Below are positions 43,133-50,944 of a DNA stretch of 62,063 nucleotides, piece by piece; position 1 is the first letter of the stretch, and every line of letters starts with the position of its first letter. The notes beneath the pieces were generated by a model. That model saw nothing but the letters and a program-made list of their open reading frames with translations, was not told the origin of the DNA and did not search any database. The translations under genes and the position numbers were made by a program. The stretch is from Caballeronia sordidicola. GTDB taxonomy: Bacteria; Pseudomonadota; Gammaproteobacteria; Burkholderiales; Burkholderiaceae. The stretch is taken from assembly GCF_002220365.1 (NCBI RefSeq), contig NZ_MTHB01000170.1, positions 1-62,063 on the forward strand, given 5' to 3'.

Positions 43133-45157
43133 TCAACCCTCCACGTCCAATACCAACGGCTGCCCGTGACGGTTCTCACCGCTCGTCTCGCGCAACCACA
43201 TCGCGCTATACAAGCGCTCCAGGTCACGAGTAAATTTCCGGGTATCGAACAATGGACAGGAAAGGCGCTGCGCGATCAATCGGGCACGCATGCCGGCAAG
43301 CCTGACCGGATCCCGGGCCAGCGACAGCGCGAGCTGAAAGTACGCTTCGTCATCCTCCGCAACCAGTTCCTCCAGCCCGACAGCGCGAACCAGGCTTGCT
43401 CCCACTCTGCCAGCGAACAACATGCCGGGCCGGGTCACCATTGGCACGCCGGCCCAGAGGGCATCGCTGCCGGTGGTATGCGATCCGCAGGGGAAAGTAT
43501 CGAGCGCCAGGTCTGCCAACTGCAGCCGCGCGAGATGCTCCGTTTGCGGCAATCGGTCGGCAAAAACAAGACGCGCTGAATCTATGCCGCGTGCCGCCAC
43601 GAAACGGCGCAGATTTTCGACAGCTTCATCTAGAGGGGGCTTAAGCAACCACAGCACGCTTTGCTCAATAGCCTGCAGCAGACGACACCAGATCGCGAAC
43701 ATCTCCTCGTTGAATTTGAAAGTCTGATTGAAGCTGCAGAACACCAACCCCTGTTCAGGCAGACCCGCCGCCACTCTGGAAGGAGGCGCTCCACACGCTC
43801 GCCGATGATCGTTGGGCTGATAGCAGTTCGGCAGAAGCGCCAGCGTTTCACTGTAATGCGGCGCGGCCGATACCGGCGTCACCACAGCATCGCCGATAAT
43901 GTAGTCCGCCAGTCGCGGGTGGCCAAGCGAGCCCGGGTAACCCAGCCAACTCACAATGACCGGAGCTGGCCGCAGTGCGGTGATGCCCAACCGGGCGCCC
44001 GTGGTATAGCCCTTGAGATCCACGAGCAGGTGTATGCCGTCGTCGGCTATCTGCCTGGCGGCGGCATCGTTTGTACACGCCGATATGTCGTGAAAGACCG
44101 CGGGCATGTGAGCGATGCGCCCCGTGAACGCATCATTGCGCACGGGACCGTAGGAGTAGAGATGGATATCGAAGCGCGCGGGATCATGCAGTTCCAGCAC
44201 GCCTGCCAGCAGGTGCATGGTGGCATGGTCGTAGAAGTCCGACGACAGGTAGCCGATTCGCAACCTGGCGCAATCCGCGTCTACGCGGCGCACTGTCTCG
44301 GGTGCGGCCAGCTCGGCTCCCCAACGGCTAAGCGCAAATCTTTTCCCCGCCAGCCGATGGGCTTGCGGCGTCAGCCCCGGCATACCCAGCAGGCTCCACG
44401 TAGAAACGGTCCCGGTGTGAGCCGATGTCACCTGTAGCATGGCGGCGGCATCAATCTCGTCCAACTGATCCCAGTCGGCCCGTTGACGTTTGATGTACTG
44501 GAGTGAATCCCAATGCCGCCCCTGACGATATGCGTCTTCGGCTTGCGCGAGCCGATGCAAGCGCTCCAGCATGTCGCCGTAAGCAAGCAGGAAATCGGCC
44601 GAGTCCGGATTGAATTGCAACGCGCGCTTAAGGGAGATTTCGGCTTCATCGATCCGACCGGCGTCTTGCAGGAGCATCGCGAGATTCTTATGGGCGAGCG
44701 CGTAGCTTGCGTTGGTTTCGATCGCCTGACGGTAGTTGCTCTCGGCGCCCAAAAAGTCTTTCAGCTTCTTCAGCAAATTGCCGAGATTGTTGTACACCCT
44801 GGCCTCTTGCGGCCCGAGCGCGATCGCCTTCTGGTACGCGTCCACGGCCGCGCCGTCCTGAGCTTGTGCCGCCAACGTCAACCCAAGGTTGATCAGGTAA
44901 GAGGGAACCTTGCGTATGGCAAGCGCCTTGCTGATCCACCGCTGCGCGTCGACATAGTCTTTCTGCAGGTACTTCGTCACGCCGAGCAAGTGGAGCGCGT
45001 CACTATTTCCCGGTGCCTTCGCGATCACTTCAAGGAAGTGCGCTTGCGCCTTGGACAGATCCCCGCTCTGCAGCGATGCCAAAGCGACGTTGAAGAGCGC
45101 CTGCGTATCAGTTGAAGTTCGAAGACGTGCTTTCCCGCCGGATTGATGGAATGACAT
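43133..45157 (-). CDS. TPR protein with O-GlcNAc transferase-like (GT41) domain
   Basis: A 674-residue protein. Residues about 20-240 hold six or so TPR units (ARVYNNLGNLLKKLKDFLGAESNYRQAI, YALAHKNLAMLLQDAGRIDEAEISLKRAL). A GT41/SPINDLY-type transferase region follows, about 290-660, with RIGYLSSDFYDHATMHLL, LVDLKGYTTGARLGITALRPAPVIVSWLGYPGSLG and DTFPCGSHTTGSDALWAGVPMVT. Such enzymes glycosylate proteins in the cytoplasm. The target is unknown and no flagellin or adhesin gene is adjacent. No clear ribosome site at 45157. Its final codons run through the 10-base tandem repeat. Confidence 0.9.
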   Translation of the reverse strand: MSFHQSGGKARLRTSTDTQALFNVALASLQSGDLSKAQAHFLEVIAKAPGNSDALHLLGVTKYLQKDYVDAQRWISKALAIRKVPSYLINLGLTLAAQAQDGAAVDAYQKAIALGPQEARVYNNLGNLLKKLKDFLGAESNYRQAIETNASYALAHKNLAMLLQDAGRIDEAEISLKRALQFNPDSADFLLAYGDMLERLHRLAQAEDAYRQGRHWDSLQYIKRQRADWDQLDEIDAAAMLQVTSAHTGTVSTWSLLGMPGLTPQAHRLAGKRFALSRWGAELAAPETVRRVDADCARLRIGYLSSDFYDHATMHLLAGVLELHDPARFDIHLYSYGPVRNDAFTGRIAHMPAVFHDISACTNDAAARQIADDGIHLLVDLKGYTTGARLGITALRPAPVIVSWLGYPGSLGHPRLADYIIGDAVVTPVSAAPHYSETLALLPNCYQPNDHRRACGAPPSRVAAGLPEQGLVFCSFNQTFKFNEEMFAIWCRLLQAIEQSVLWLLKPPLDEAVENLRRFVAARGIDSARLVFADRLPQTEHLARLQLADLALDTFPCGSHTTGSDALWAGVPMVTRPGMLFAGRVGASLVRAVGLEELVAEDDEAYFQLALSLARDPVRLAGMRARLIAQRLSCPLFDTRKFTRDLERLYSAMWLRETSGENRHGQPLVLDVEG

Positions 45158-45520
45158 TGCTTGTGATGGAGTCCGTAGCGTCTGGGGTTTCCGGCTGACA
45201 GGCCTCCGGAAGTCGATCGATAACCGGCGAGGTTAGCAGCGCATCGATACGCAGGACAAGAGCAGAACGCCTTCGGCATGACGCTTCTTTCGTCAAATTT
45301 CGTTGCAATCAGGTGGGTCGTTCAACGCTTCGTCTCGATGCAAGCTGCAGCCGCCACGTTAATGTCGACATCCGCAAAAGTCCGCGTCGCCAAGCGCCAA
45401 ATCGTGATGGGTGTTGATGGGTGTATCGGGCCGTGCGAGTGGCGTCGTTGCGGGAAGCAAAACGTCGATCGATGTCGTTGTGCCGCCTGCTAGCGTGCCG
45501 GCGGCCGGCGCACCACACGG
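45158..45520. other. Start of 1.2 kb non-coding region, left part
   Basis: No supported gene between the transferase start and the 14-base repeat array. It must hold the transferase promoter. Small imperfect duplications (TGATGGGTGT at about 45406 and 45416) are present. Confidence 0.4.
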
Positions 45521-45610
45521 TTGAACGACTGGGGCTGAACGACTGGGGTTGAACGACTGGGGTTGAACGACTGGGGCTGAACGACTGGGGCTGAACGACT
45601 GGGGCTGAAC
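45521..45610. repeat. Six copies of a 14-base tandem repeat
   Basis: The unit YTGAACGACTGGGG occurs six times in a row (45521-45604) and then a partial copy. The only variable base is the first, T or C in the order T, C, T, T, C, C. It lies in a non-coding region; frames across it give low-complexity Gln/Ser/Pro shadows. Unlike CRISPR, there are no spacers. Confidence 0.92.
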
Positions 45611-46133
45611 CACGCTCTCCACACGATTTAAGCGCCGGTTCAAGCGCGAGCGCGACGATTGCCATTGGCGGGTGAGGAACAGTTGCCTTTCGCAAACGCA
45701 TCCGGGCGCCCAATTACCTCCCTTTCATTTATTCGATAATCCGGTGCCTGACCTCGCGGCATTAACCGGTCACGTGCGCAGCCCCCTAAGTCGCTGGCTG
45801 ACATGCACTGGGAATCCCTGCAAACCGCGGCCGAAAAAATCGCGTGATGCCGCGAAGTGGCAGTATTTGCCGCTGCACGACAGCAGTTGCACTTTCCGAG
45901 CCGCTTTGAGAGACAGGCGAGCGGCAGGCTAAGACCCGCAGTCTCAGCGAAATGCGCCCACTCGAATGCGAAGACGCTGGGGTAATGGATGGCTGCAACT
46001 CACGCAATATGAACATTACAGTCCAACTCGCGCCAACTTCACGGCACAAGCGCGCGACGCAAGATTAAACTGACGAATGATTTAGGGGATTAAACGTTTG
46101 CGCTAAGTGCCCGAATGCTACATAAACTGGACA
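45611..46133. other. Non-coding region upstream of bcs promoter
   Basis: About 520 bases without a supported gene; frames on both strands are short and unconvincing. GC falls towards the right end. TGCGCTAAGTG at 46099-46109 recurs nearly unchanged at 46189-46199, flanking the candidate sigma-54 promoter. GATTAAAC is also duplicated near 46065 and 46089. Confidence 0.45.
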
Positions 46134-46149
46134 TGGCGAATTTTTTGCC
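46134..46149 (+). promoter_or_regulatory. Candidate sigma-54 promoter of the bcs operon
   Basis: TGGCGAATTTTTTGCC keeps the obligatory GG (46135-46136) and GC (46147-46148) with the exact 10-base gap between them. Downstream A and T runs fit. The bcsD start is about 195 bases after the predicted start point, leaving a long leader. Confidence 0.5.
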
Positions 46150-46229
46150 CTCTGTTTGCGGCTTTAACCACAGAACTATTTGCTAATGTGCGTTAAGTGG
46201 CCAAAACAAATCGCCTTGAAGTAGACTCC

Positions 46230-46247
46230 CGGCTTACAGGTAAGCCG
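46230..46247. promoter_or_regulatory. Inverted repeat in bcs leader
   Basis: CGGCTTAC and its exact complement GTAAGCCG are separated by AG. It lies 108 bases before bcsD. With a two-base centre it is a better protein-binding dyad than an RNA hairpin. The regulator is unknown. Confidence 0.5.
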
Positions 46248-46354
46248 TATCACTATTACCGTCCACCGCAAGACGGAACAGTGTAATTACTACTGGTTAC
46301 GCCGGTACCGCTATTTTCGCGCTCATTTAGCTGGAAGCTTTCCTCTCTGACATT

Positions 46355-46810
46355 ATGGCCATGACCCTCGACTACCTGCTGGACCGGCAAATTTCCTCGC
46401 AGTGGCGTGGCGTGCTGGTCGCCCTGGCGGAAGAATTCGATACCCAGATCGGCCGCGACGAACTGCGTCAGTTGATGCAACGGGTAGGACGCCGTTTTGC
46501 CGCCGCCCACCCGCTGCCGCCCTGCGCCACCACACCCGAACTCGGCGCCGCGTTGAACGCGATCTGGAATGACGTCGACTGGGGGTTTGTCGAGGTGGCC
46601 GACGAGCCGGAGTATCTGCGCATCGTGCATTGCTGCCCGCCGCTGCTCGCGTTCGGCGCGAACGCACTTCCGTGGAGCCCGGCGTTTCTCGAAGGCGCGT
46701 ATCAGGAGTGGCTAAGCGCGCTCGGCGCGCAAGGCTTGTCGGTGGTGCAGGCTGGCGAGTTCGACGAAAGCGCTGCAGTCGAGTTCAGATTGGGCCGTTA
46801 TAGCAACTGA
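46355..46810 (+). CDS. bcsD: BcsD, cellulose synthase subunit D
   Basis: A 151-residue protein with the AxCesD/BcsD pattern: LDYLLDRQISSQWRGVLVALAEEFDTQIG near the start, RRFAAAHPLP, then WSPAFLEGAYQEWLSALGAQ and a C-terminal EFRLGRY. BcsD forms periplasmic rings that help bundle glucan chains into crystalline cellulose in Komagataeibacter. No signal peptide is seen, which is normal for the family. First gene of the bcs operon, 259 bases before bcsP. Start at ATG 46355 or 46361; neither has a clear ribosome site. Confidence 0.9.
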   Translation: MAMTLDYLLDRQISSQWRGVLVALAEEFDTQIGRDELRQLMQRVGRRFAAAHPLPPCATTPELGAALNAIWNDVDWGFVEVADEPEYLRIVHCCPPLLAFGANALPWSPAFLEGAYQEWLSALGAQGLSVVQAGEFDESAAVEFRLGRYSN

Positions 46811-47069
46811 GGGCAACTGAGGACGTGTCCAAATTCGCTCGGCTGGGCGAGTCTGGAAGCTGGATCGTGAAGCTGGACAGTACATCTGGACCGGAAACTC
46901 CCTTACTTTTTACGAATGCAGTACGAGTACGAAACCGGATCAGGCAGTCAACCAGGCAGTCAATCAGGCATTGCCCGCATCAGCGCCCAAAAGCGCGGAA
47001 GACGTCACTGGCCAGTGATCGTCGAGGCAAGGCCCAAAGTACAACCGAGAGAGTACGAGGACGCAGCAC

Positions 47070-47951
47070 ATGAACCCTTCGCGCGACATTGAGAAGCTGT
47101 TCGACAAATTTGGCGGCGACGCCGGCAACTACCAGGAAATCGGCCGCGAAAACGAAGCCGTCCACGCCCGCACGCGCTGGCCGCTGCTCGCGACCCTTGA
47201 CCTCTCGCAGCCTTCGATCCCGAACATCGTGCCTCGCCGCGATGCGCATCTGCCCCACACGCACGATCGCTCAGGCGAACATCGCAATGTGCCTGACAGC
47301 TTGACGCAGCCGGAGGGAGCAGCGCCGCTCAACCGCGGCAAACCGCCGCTCTTTGCGCGCGCGCATCGCAAGACGGTCCCGCCTGTCGCCAATGTCACAT
47401 TGCCGGCAGCGCCGGTCGGCGCAGCGCGTTTCTCGGCGCTGGTCGAAGCGGTCGAAGGAACGTCGAACGCCGTGGAAACCGAGGCCGTGCCGCCAGCCGA
47501 CGTGCAACCGCAGCAGCAAGCGCGACTGCCGCAACCGCTGTTTCGGCCGTTCCACACGCAACAAGAGCAATATCCGCAGCAAGCGCAACAACCACAACCG
47601 CGCACGCAACCGCTCGCCACACCCGTGCCGGCAAGCGCGCCAGCCCAACCAACGGGCTTCGCGGCGGCGCTGCAACGCTCGAACACGGCTGCAAAACCGC
47701 TGTCGTTGCCACGCGTGCAGACACCAGAACCGGCACCTGCGCCCGCGCTCGCGCCTGATTTAAAAAGCCAGTCGATCCTCGGCAAGCTGTTCCGTGCGCA
47801 AGTGCACGCGCAGCCTGCGCCGCACGCAAGCGCACCGGCGGATTCACTGGAGTCGATGTTCCAGCGCCTACGCGGACCTGTAGCGCCAGCGCCGGCCTCC
47901 GTCAACTCGGGCGCGGGTTCATGGCTCGCCAAGCGCGACTCATCGTCATGA
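47070..47951 (+). CDS. bcsP: BcsP-like proline-rich cellulose accessory protein
   Basis: A 293-residue protein. The N terminus (DIEKLFDKFGGDAGNYQEIGRE and RTRWPLLATLDL) resembles BcsR/BcsP-family proteins; the RWPLLA motif is shared with E. coli BcsR. The remaining 230 residues are rich in Pro, Gln and Ala with a Gln-rich stretch (QQEQYPQQAQQPQPRTQP) and a more ordered C-terminal part (SILGKLFRAQVHAQ, SLESMFQRLRGP). It probably links BcsQ with the synthase. Its stop overlaps the bcsQ start (ATGA). The role is inferred from position and family. Confidence 0.8.
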   Translation: MNPSRDIEKLFDKFGGDAGNYQEIGRENEAVHARTRWPLLATLDLSQPSIPNIVPRRDAHLPHTHDRSGEHRNVPDSLTQPEGAAPLNRGKPPLFARAHRKTVPPVANVTLPAAPVGAARFSALVEAVEGTSNAVETEAVPPADVQPQQQARLPQPLFRPFHTQQEQYPQQAQQPQPRTQPLATPVPASAPAQPTGFAAALQRSNTAAKPLSLPRVQTPEPAPAPALAPDLKSQSILGKLFRAQVHAQPAPHASAPADSLESMFQRLRGPVAPAPASVNSGAGSWLAKRDSSS

Positions 47952-48736
47952 AAGTCATCACCGTCGTCTCTGCCAAAGGCGGTGTCGGTAAAACCACGCT
48001 CGCGGCGAACCTGGCCTCGGTGCTCGCTGCACGCGGGCGGCGCGTGATCGCGCTCGACCTCGATCCACAGAACGCACTGCGCCTGCATTTCGGCATTCCG
48101 CTCGACAGCATCGACGGACTGTCGCGCGCCACCCTCGCCGGCGATCCGTGGCAAACCGTGATGTTTGATGGTGTAGACGGCGTGACGGTCCTGCCCTACG
48201 GCGCGGTGGTGGAAGACGATCGGCGCCGCTTCGAATCGCATATCGACCGCGACCCGCAGTGGCTCGTGCAATCGCTGGAAAGGCTGGGACTCGATGCCGG
48301 GGATATCGTGATAGTCGATACCCCGCCGGGTTCCTCGGTCTATACGCGCACAGCGCTGTGCGCGTCGAATTTCGCGTTGAACGTCGTGTTGGCCGATGCC
48401 GCTTCGTACGCAGCCATCCCGCAGATGGAACGCATGATCGAAGCCTATGCCACGCCGCGGGCGAACTTTGCCGGCACGGGTTACGTGGTGAACCAGGTAG
48501 ACCAGTCGCGGCAATTGACGAAAGACGTACTCAAGGTGCTGCGCAACCTGCTCGGCGACAAGCTGTTCCCAGGCGTTATCCACCTTGACGAAGGCGTGAG
48601 CGAGTCGCTCGCCTGCGACACCACGCTGATCCATTACGACCCGCTGAGCCAGGCCGCCGCCGATCTGCGTACATGCGGCGAATGGCTCACCAATGCGGTC
48701 GATTCCAAGCAACTCTCGCCGAGGAGCGTCGCATGA
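47948..48736 (+). CDS. bcsQ: BcsQ, MinD-like ATPase for cellulose export
   Basis: ATG at 47948 overlaps the bcsP stop and gives 262 residues; an in-frame start at 47921 is less likely. Deviant Walker A is KGGVGKTT near residues 9-16, the switch region is LDLDPQNALRLHFG, and VIVDTPPGSSVYTR follows. BcsQ belongs to the ParA/MinD group, dimerises on ATP and helps place or assemble the Bcs complex at the cell pole or membrane. Its stop overlaps bcsA (ATGA). Confidence 0.93.
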   Translation: MKVITVVSAKGGVGKTTLAANLASVLAARGRRVIALDLDPQNALRLHFGIPLDSIDGLSRATLAGDPWQTVMFDGVDGVTVLPYGAVVEDDRRRFESHIDRDPQWLVQSLERLGLDAGDIVIVDTPPGSSVYTRTALCASNFALNVVLADAASYAAIPQMERMIEAYATPRANFAGTGYVVNQVDQSRQLTKDVLKVLRNLLGDKLFPGVIHLDEGVSESLACDTTLIHYDPLSQAAADLRTCGEWLTNAVDSKQLSPRSVA

Positions 48737-50943
48737 GCAAGCCACGCGCACGAGCATTGTCCGAAGCTGACGAAGTTGCGTCGCGGCTGGAACGTTTTGT
48801 CGATTCAAAGATCTGGAGCAGCCGGATCTTTACGACGATCCTCACGTTGTTCGCCCTTGCGGCGATGTATTTCGTCTGGACGGTGCCGCTCGAGTTCACC
48901 CAGCAACTGATTTTTGCGTGCTGCTGTTTTGCCCTCGCGCTCGGGTTCCGGCGCCTGCGCGGCCAGTACGCGACGCTGGTAATGATCATGCTGTCTGTCG
49001 CGGTCTCCGGCCGCTACATGTACTGGCGGCTGACCGAGACGACTTATTGGGAACGTCCGCTCGATGCCGCCTGGGGTTTGCTGCTGGTCTCAGCCGAGGT
49101 CTACTCGGCCATTGTGCTGATGCTCGGCTATTTCCAGACCGCCTGGCCGCTGCAGAGAAAGCCCATGCCGTTGCCGGCGAACCGCGATGAATGGCCGACT
49201 GTCGACGTCTTCATTCCGACGTATAACGAACCGCTCGGCGTGGTCAAGCCGACTATCTATGCGGCGCTTGCGATCGACTATCCGGCGGACAAGATATCCA
49301 TTCATGTTCTCGATGACGGCCGCCGTCCCGAGTTCAAGGCGTTCTGCGAAGAGGTCGGCGTTACCTGGACCATCCGCACGCACAACCGGCATGCGAAGGC
49401 CGGCAATATCAACGAAGCGCTGAAAATCACGAAGGGCGAGTTCCTCGCCATCTTCGATTGCGATCACATTCCCACTCGCTCGTTCCTGCAGATCGGCCTT
49501 GGCTGGTTCCTGCGCGACAAGAAGCTGTCGATGCTGCAAACGCCGCACCACTTCTTCTCGCCCGATCCGTTCGAACGCAACCTGGGCACGTTCCGCAAGG
49601 TGCCCAACGAAGGCGAGTTGTTCTACGGCCTCGTGCAGGACGGCAACGACCTCTGGAACGCGACCTTCTTCTGCGGCTCGTGCGCGCTTCTGCGCCGGAC
49701 CATGGTGGAAGAGATTGGCGGCATCGCGGTCGAGACGGTGACGGAAGACGCGCATACGGCGCTCAAGTTGCATCGGCTTGGCTACACCACCGCGTATCTC
49801 GCGATCCCGCAGGCGGCGGGCCTCGCGACCGAAAGTCTGTCCGGCCACATCGGCCAGCGGATTCGCTGGGCGCGCGGCATGACGCAGATATTCCGGATCG
49901 ATAACCCGCTCACGGGCAAGGGCCTGAAGCTCGGTCAGCGGCTCTGTTACCTGAACGGGATGATGCACTTCTTCTACGGCATCCCGCGCCTTGTGTTCCT
50001 TACCGCGCCGCTGTCGTACCTGTTTTTTGGCGCGCACGTGATCCACGCGGCGGCCGGCACGATCGCCATCTTCGCGCTGCCGCACATGATGCATGCGAGC
50101 ATCACGAACTCGCGCATGCAGCGCTCGTTCCGGCATTCGTTCTGGGCTGAAGTGTACGAGTCCGTGCTGGCGTCGTATATCACCGCGCCTACCCTGCTCG
50201 CGCTGATCAACCCGAAGCTCGGCAAATTCAACGTGACGGCCAAAGGCGGCCAGATTTCGAAGGATTATTTCGACTACGCCATCTCGCGCCCGTACCTGTT
50301 CCTGCTGGTGCTGAACCTGCTCGGGTTTATCGCGGGACTCGTGAACATCTACCTGCACTGGGACGTGAAGAGCGAAGTGAACACGGTCTTGCTGAACCTC
50401 GCATGGACCACCTACAACATGCTGATCCTCGGCGCGAGCGTGGCGGCTGCGAGCGAACGCCGTCAAGTGCGCACGACGCATCGGGTAGAAATGAAGATGC
50501 CCGTGATGCTCAAGTTTTCGACTGGCCGCACCCTCGCCTGCGAAACCATGGACTACTCGGAAGGCGGCGTGGGCGTGAGGTTGCCAGGCGACCTGGAAGT
50601 GCCGCTGCACGAGAAAGTCACCGTCTCGCTATTTCGTGGCGATGAGGAATATGCGTTCCCCGCGACCGTCGGTTTTACCGCCGTCGGACGCGTCGGGCTG
50701 CGCTTTTCCGCCCTCACGCGCGAGCAGGAATTCGAGTTCGTGAAGACCACCTTCGCCCGCGCCGACGCCTGGACCAACTGGTCTGAAGGACGCACCCCGG
50801 ACGCGCCGCTACGCGGCTTGCGGCATGTGCTGGTGGTGGGCATGGGCGGTATCGGCGCGTTGTTCGAACATCTTTTCACCGACGCGCGGAACTGGCTGAC
50901 GACCCGTTCTCCCGACGTTAAAAAACTGAAGACCAAAGACTGA
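48733..50943 (+). CDS. bcsA: BcsA, cellulose synthase catalytic subunit
   Basis: ATG at 48733 overlaps the bcsQ stop; 736 residues. Several membrane segments flank the GT2 domain: DVFIPTYNEPLGVV, DDGRRPEF, DCDHIPTRSF, TEDAHTALKLHRLG and QRIRWARGM, so all three catalytic Asp and QxxRW are present. After further membrane helices comes a PilZ domain with RRQVR (the RxxxR c-di-GMP motif, near residue 577) and DYSEGGVGVRL. It polymerises UDP-glucose into beta-1,4-glucan and passes it through the inner membrane, activated by c-di-GMP. Confidence 0.96.
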   Translation: MSKPRARALSEADEVASRLERFVDSKIWSSRIFTTILTLFALAAMYFVWTVPLEFTQQLIFACCCFALALGFRRLRGQYATLVMIMLSVAVSGRYMYWRLTETTYWERPLDAAWGLLLVSAEVYSAIVLMLGYFQTAWPLQRKPMPLPANRDEWPTVDVFIPTYNEPLGVVKPTIYAALAIDYPADKISIHVLDDGRRPEFKAFCEEVGVTWTIRTHNRHAKAGNINEALKITKGEFLAIFDCDHIPTRSFLQIGLGWFLRDKKLSMLQTPHHFFSPDPFERNLGTFRKVPNEGELFYGLVQDGNDLWNATFFCGSCALLRRTMVEEIGGIAVETVTEDAHTALKLHRLGYTTAYLAIPQAAGLATESLSGHIGQRIRWARGMTQIFRIDNPLTGKGLKLGQRLCYLNGMMHFFYGIPRLVFLTAPLSYLFFGAHVIHAAAGTIAIFALPHMMHASITNSRMQRSFRHSFWAEVYESVLASYITAPTLLALINPKLGKFNVTAKGGQISKDYFDYAISRPYLFLLVLNLLGFIAGLVNIYLHWDVKSEVNTVLLNLAWTTYNMLILGASVAAASERRQVRTTHRVEMKMPVMLKFSTGRTLACETMDYSEGGVGVRLPGDLEVPLHEKVTVSLFRGDEEYAFPATVGFTAVGRVGLRFSALTREQEFEFVKTTFARADAWTNWSEGRTPDAPLRGLRHVLVVGMGGIGALFEHLFTDARNWLTTRSPDVKKLKTKD

Positions 50944-50944
50944 C

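Noticed and set aside
45521..45610. Possible CRISPR array
   Set aside because: The 14-base units are contiguous with no spacers and no cas genes are nearby.
45309..45713. Small protein reading through the 14-base repeat on -
   Set aside because: The translation is repetitive VVQPQSFSPSRS without a ribosome site or family; more likely a by-product of the DNA repeat.
47129..48808. 559-residue open frame on -
   Set aside because: Covers bcsP and bcsQ on the other strand; its Cys/Gly/Arg-rich translation is the complement of Pro/Gln/Ala codons.
49090..50610. 506-residue open frame on -
   Set aside because: Antisense to bcsA, which has complete GT2 and PilZ motifs.
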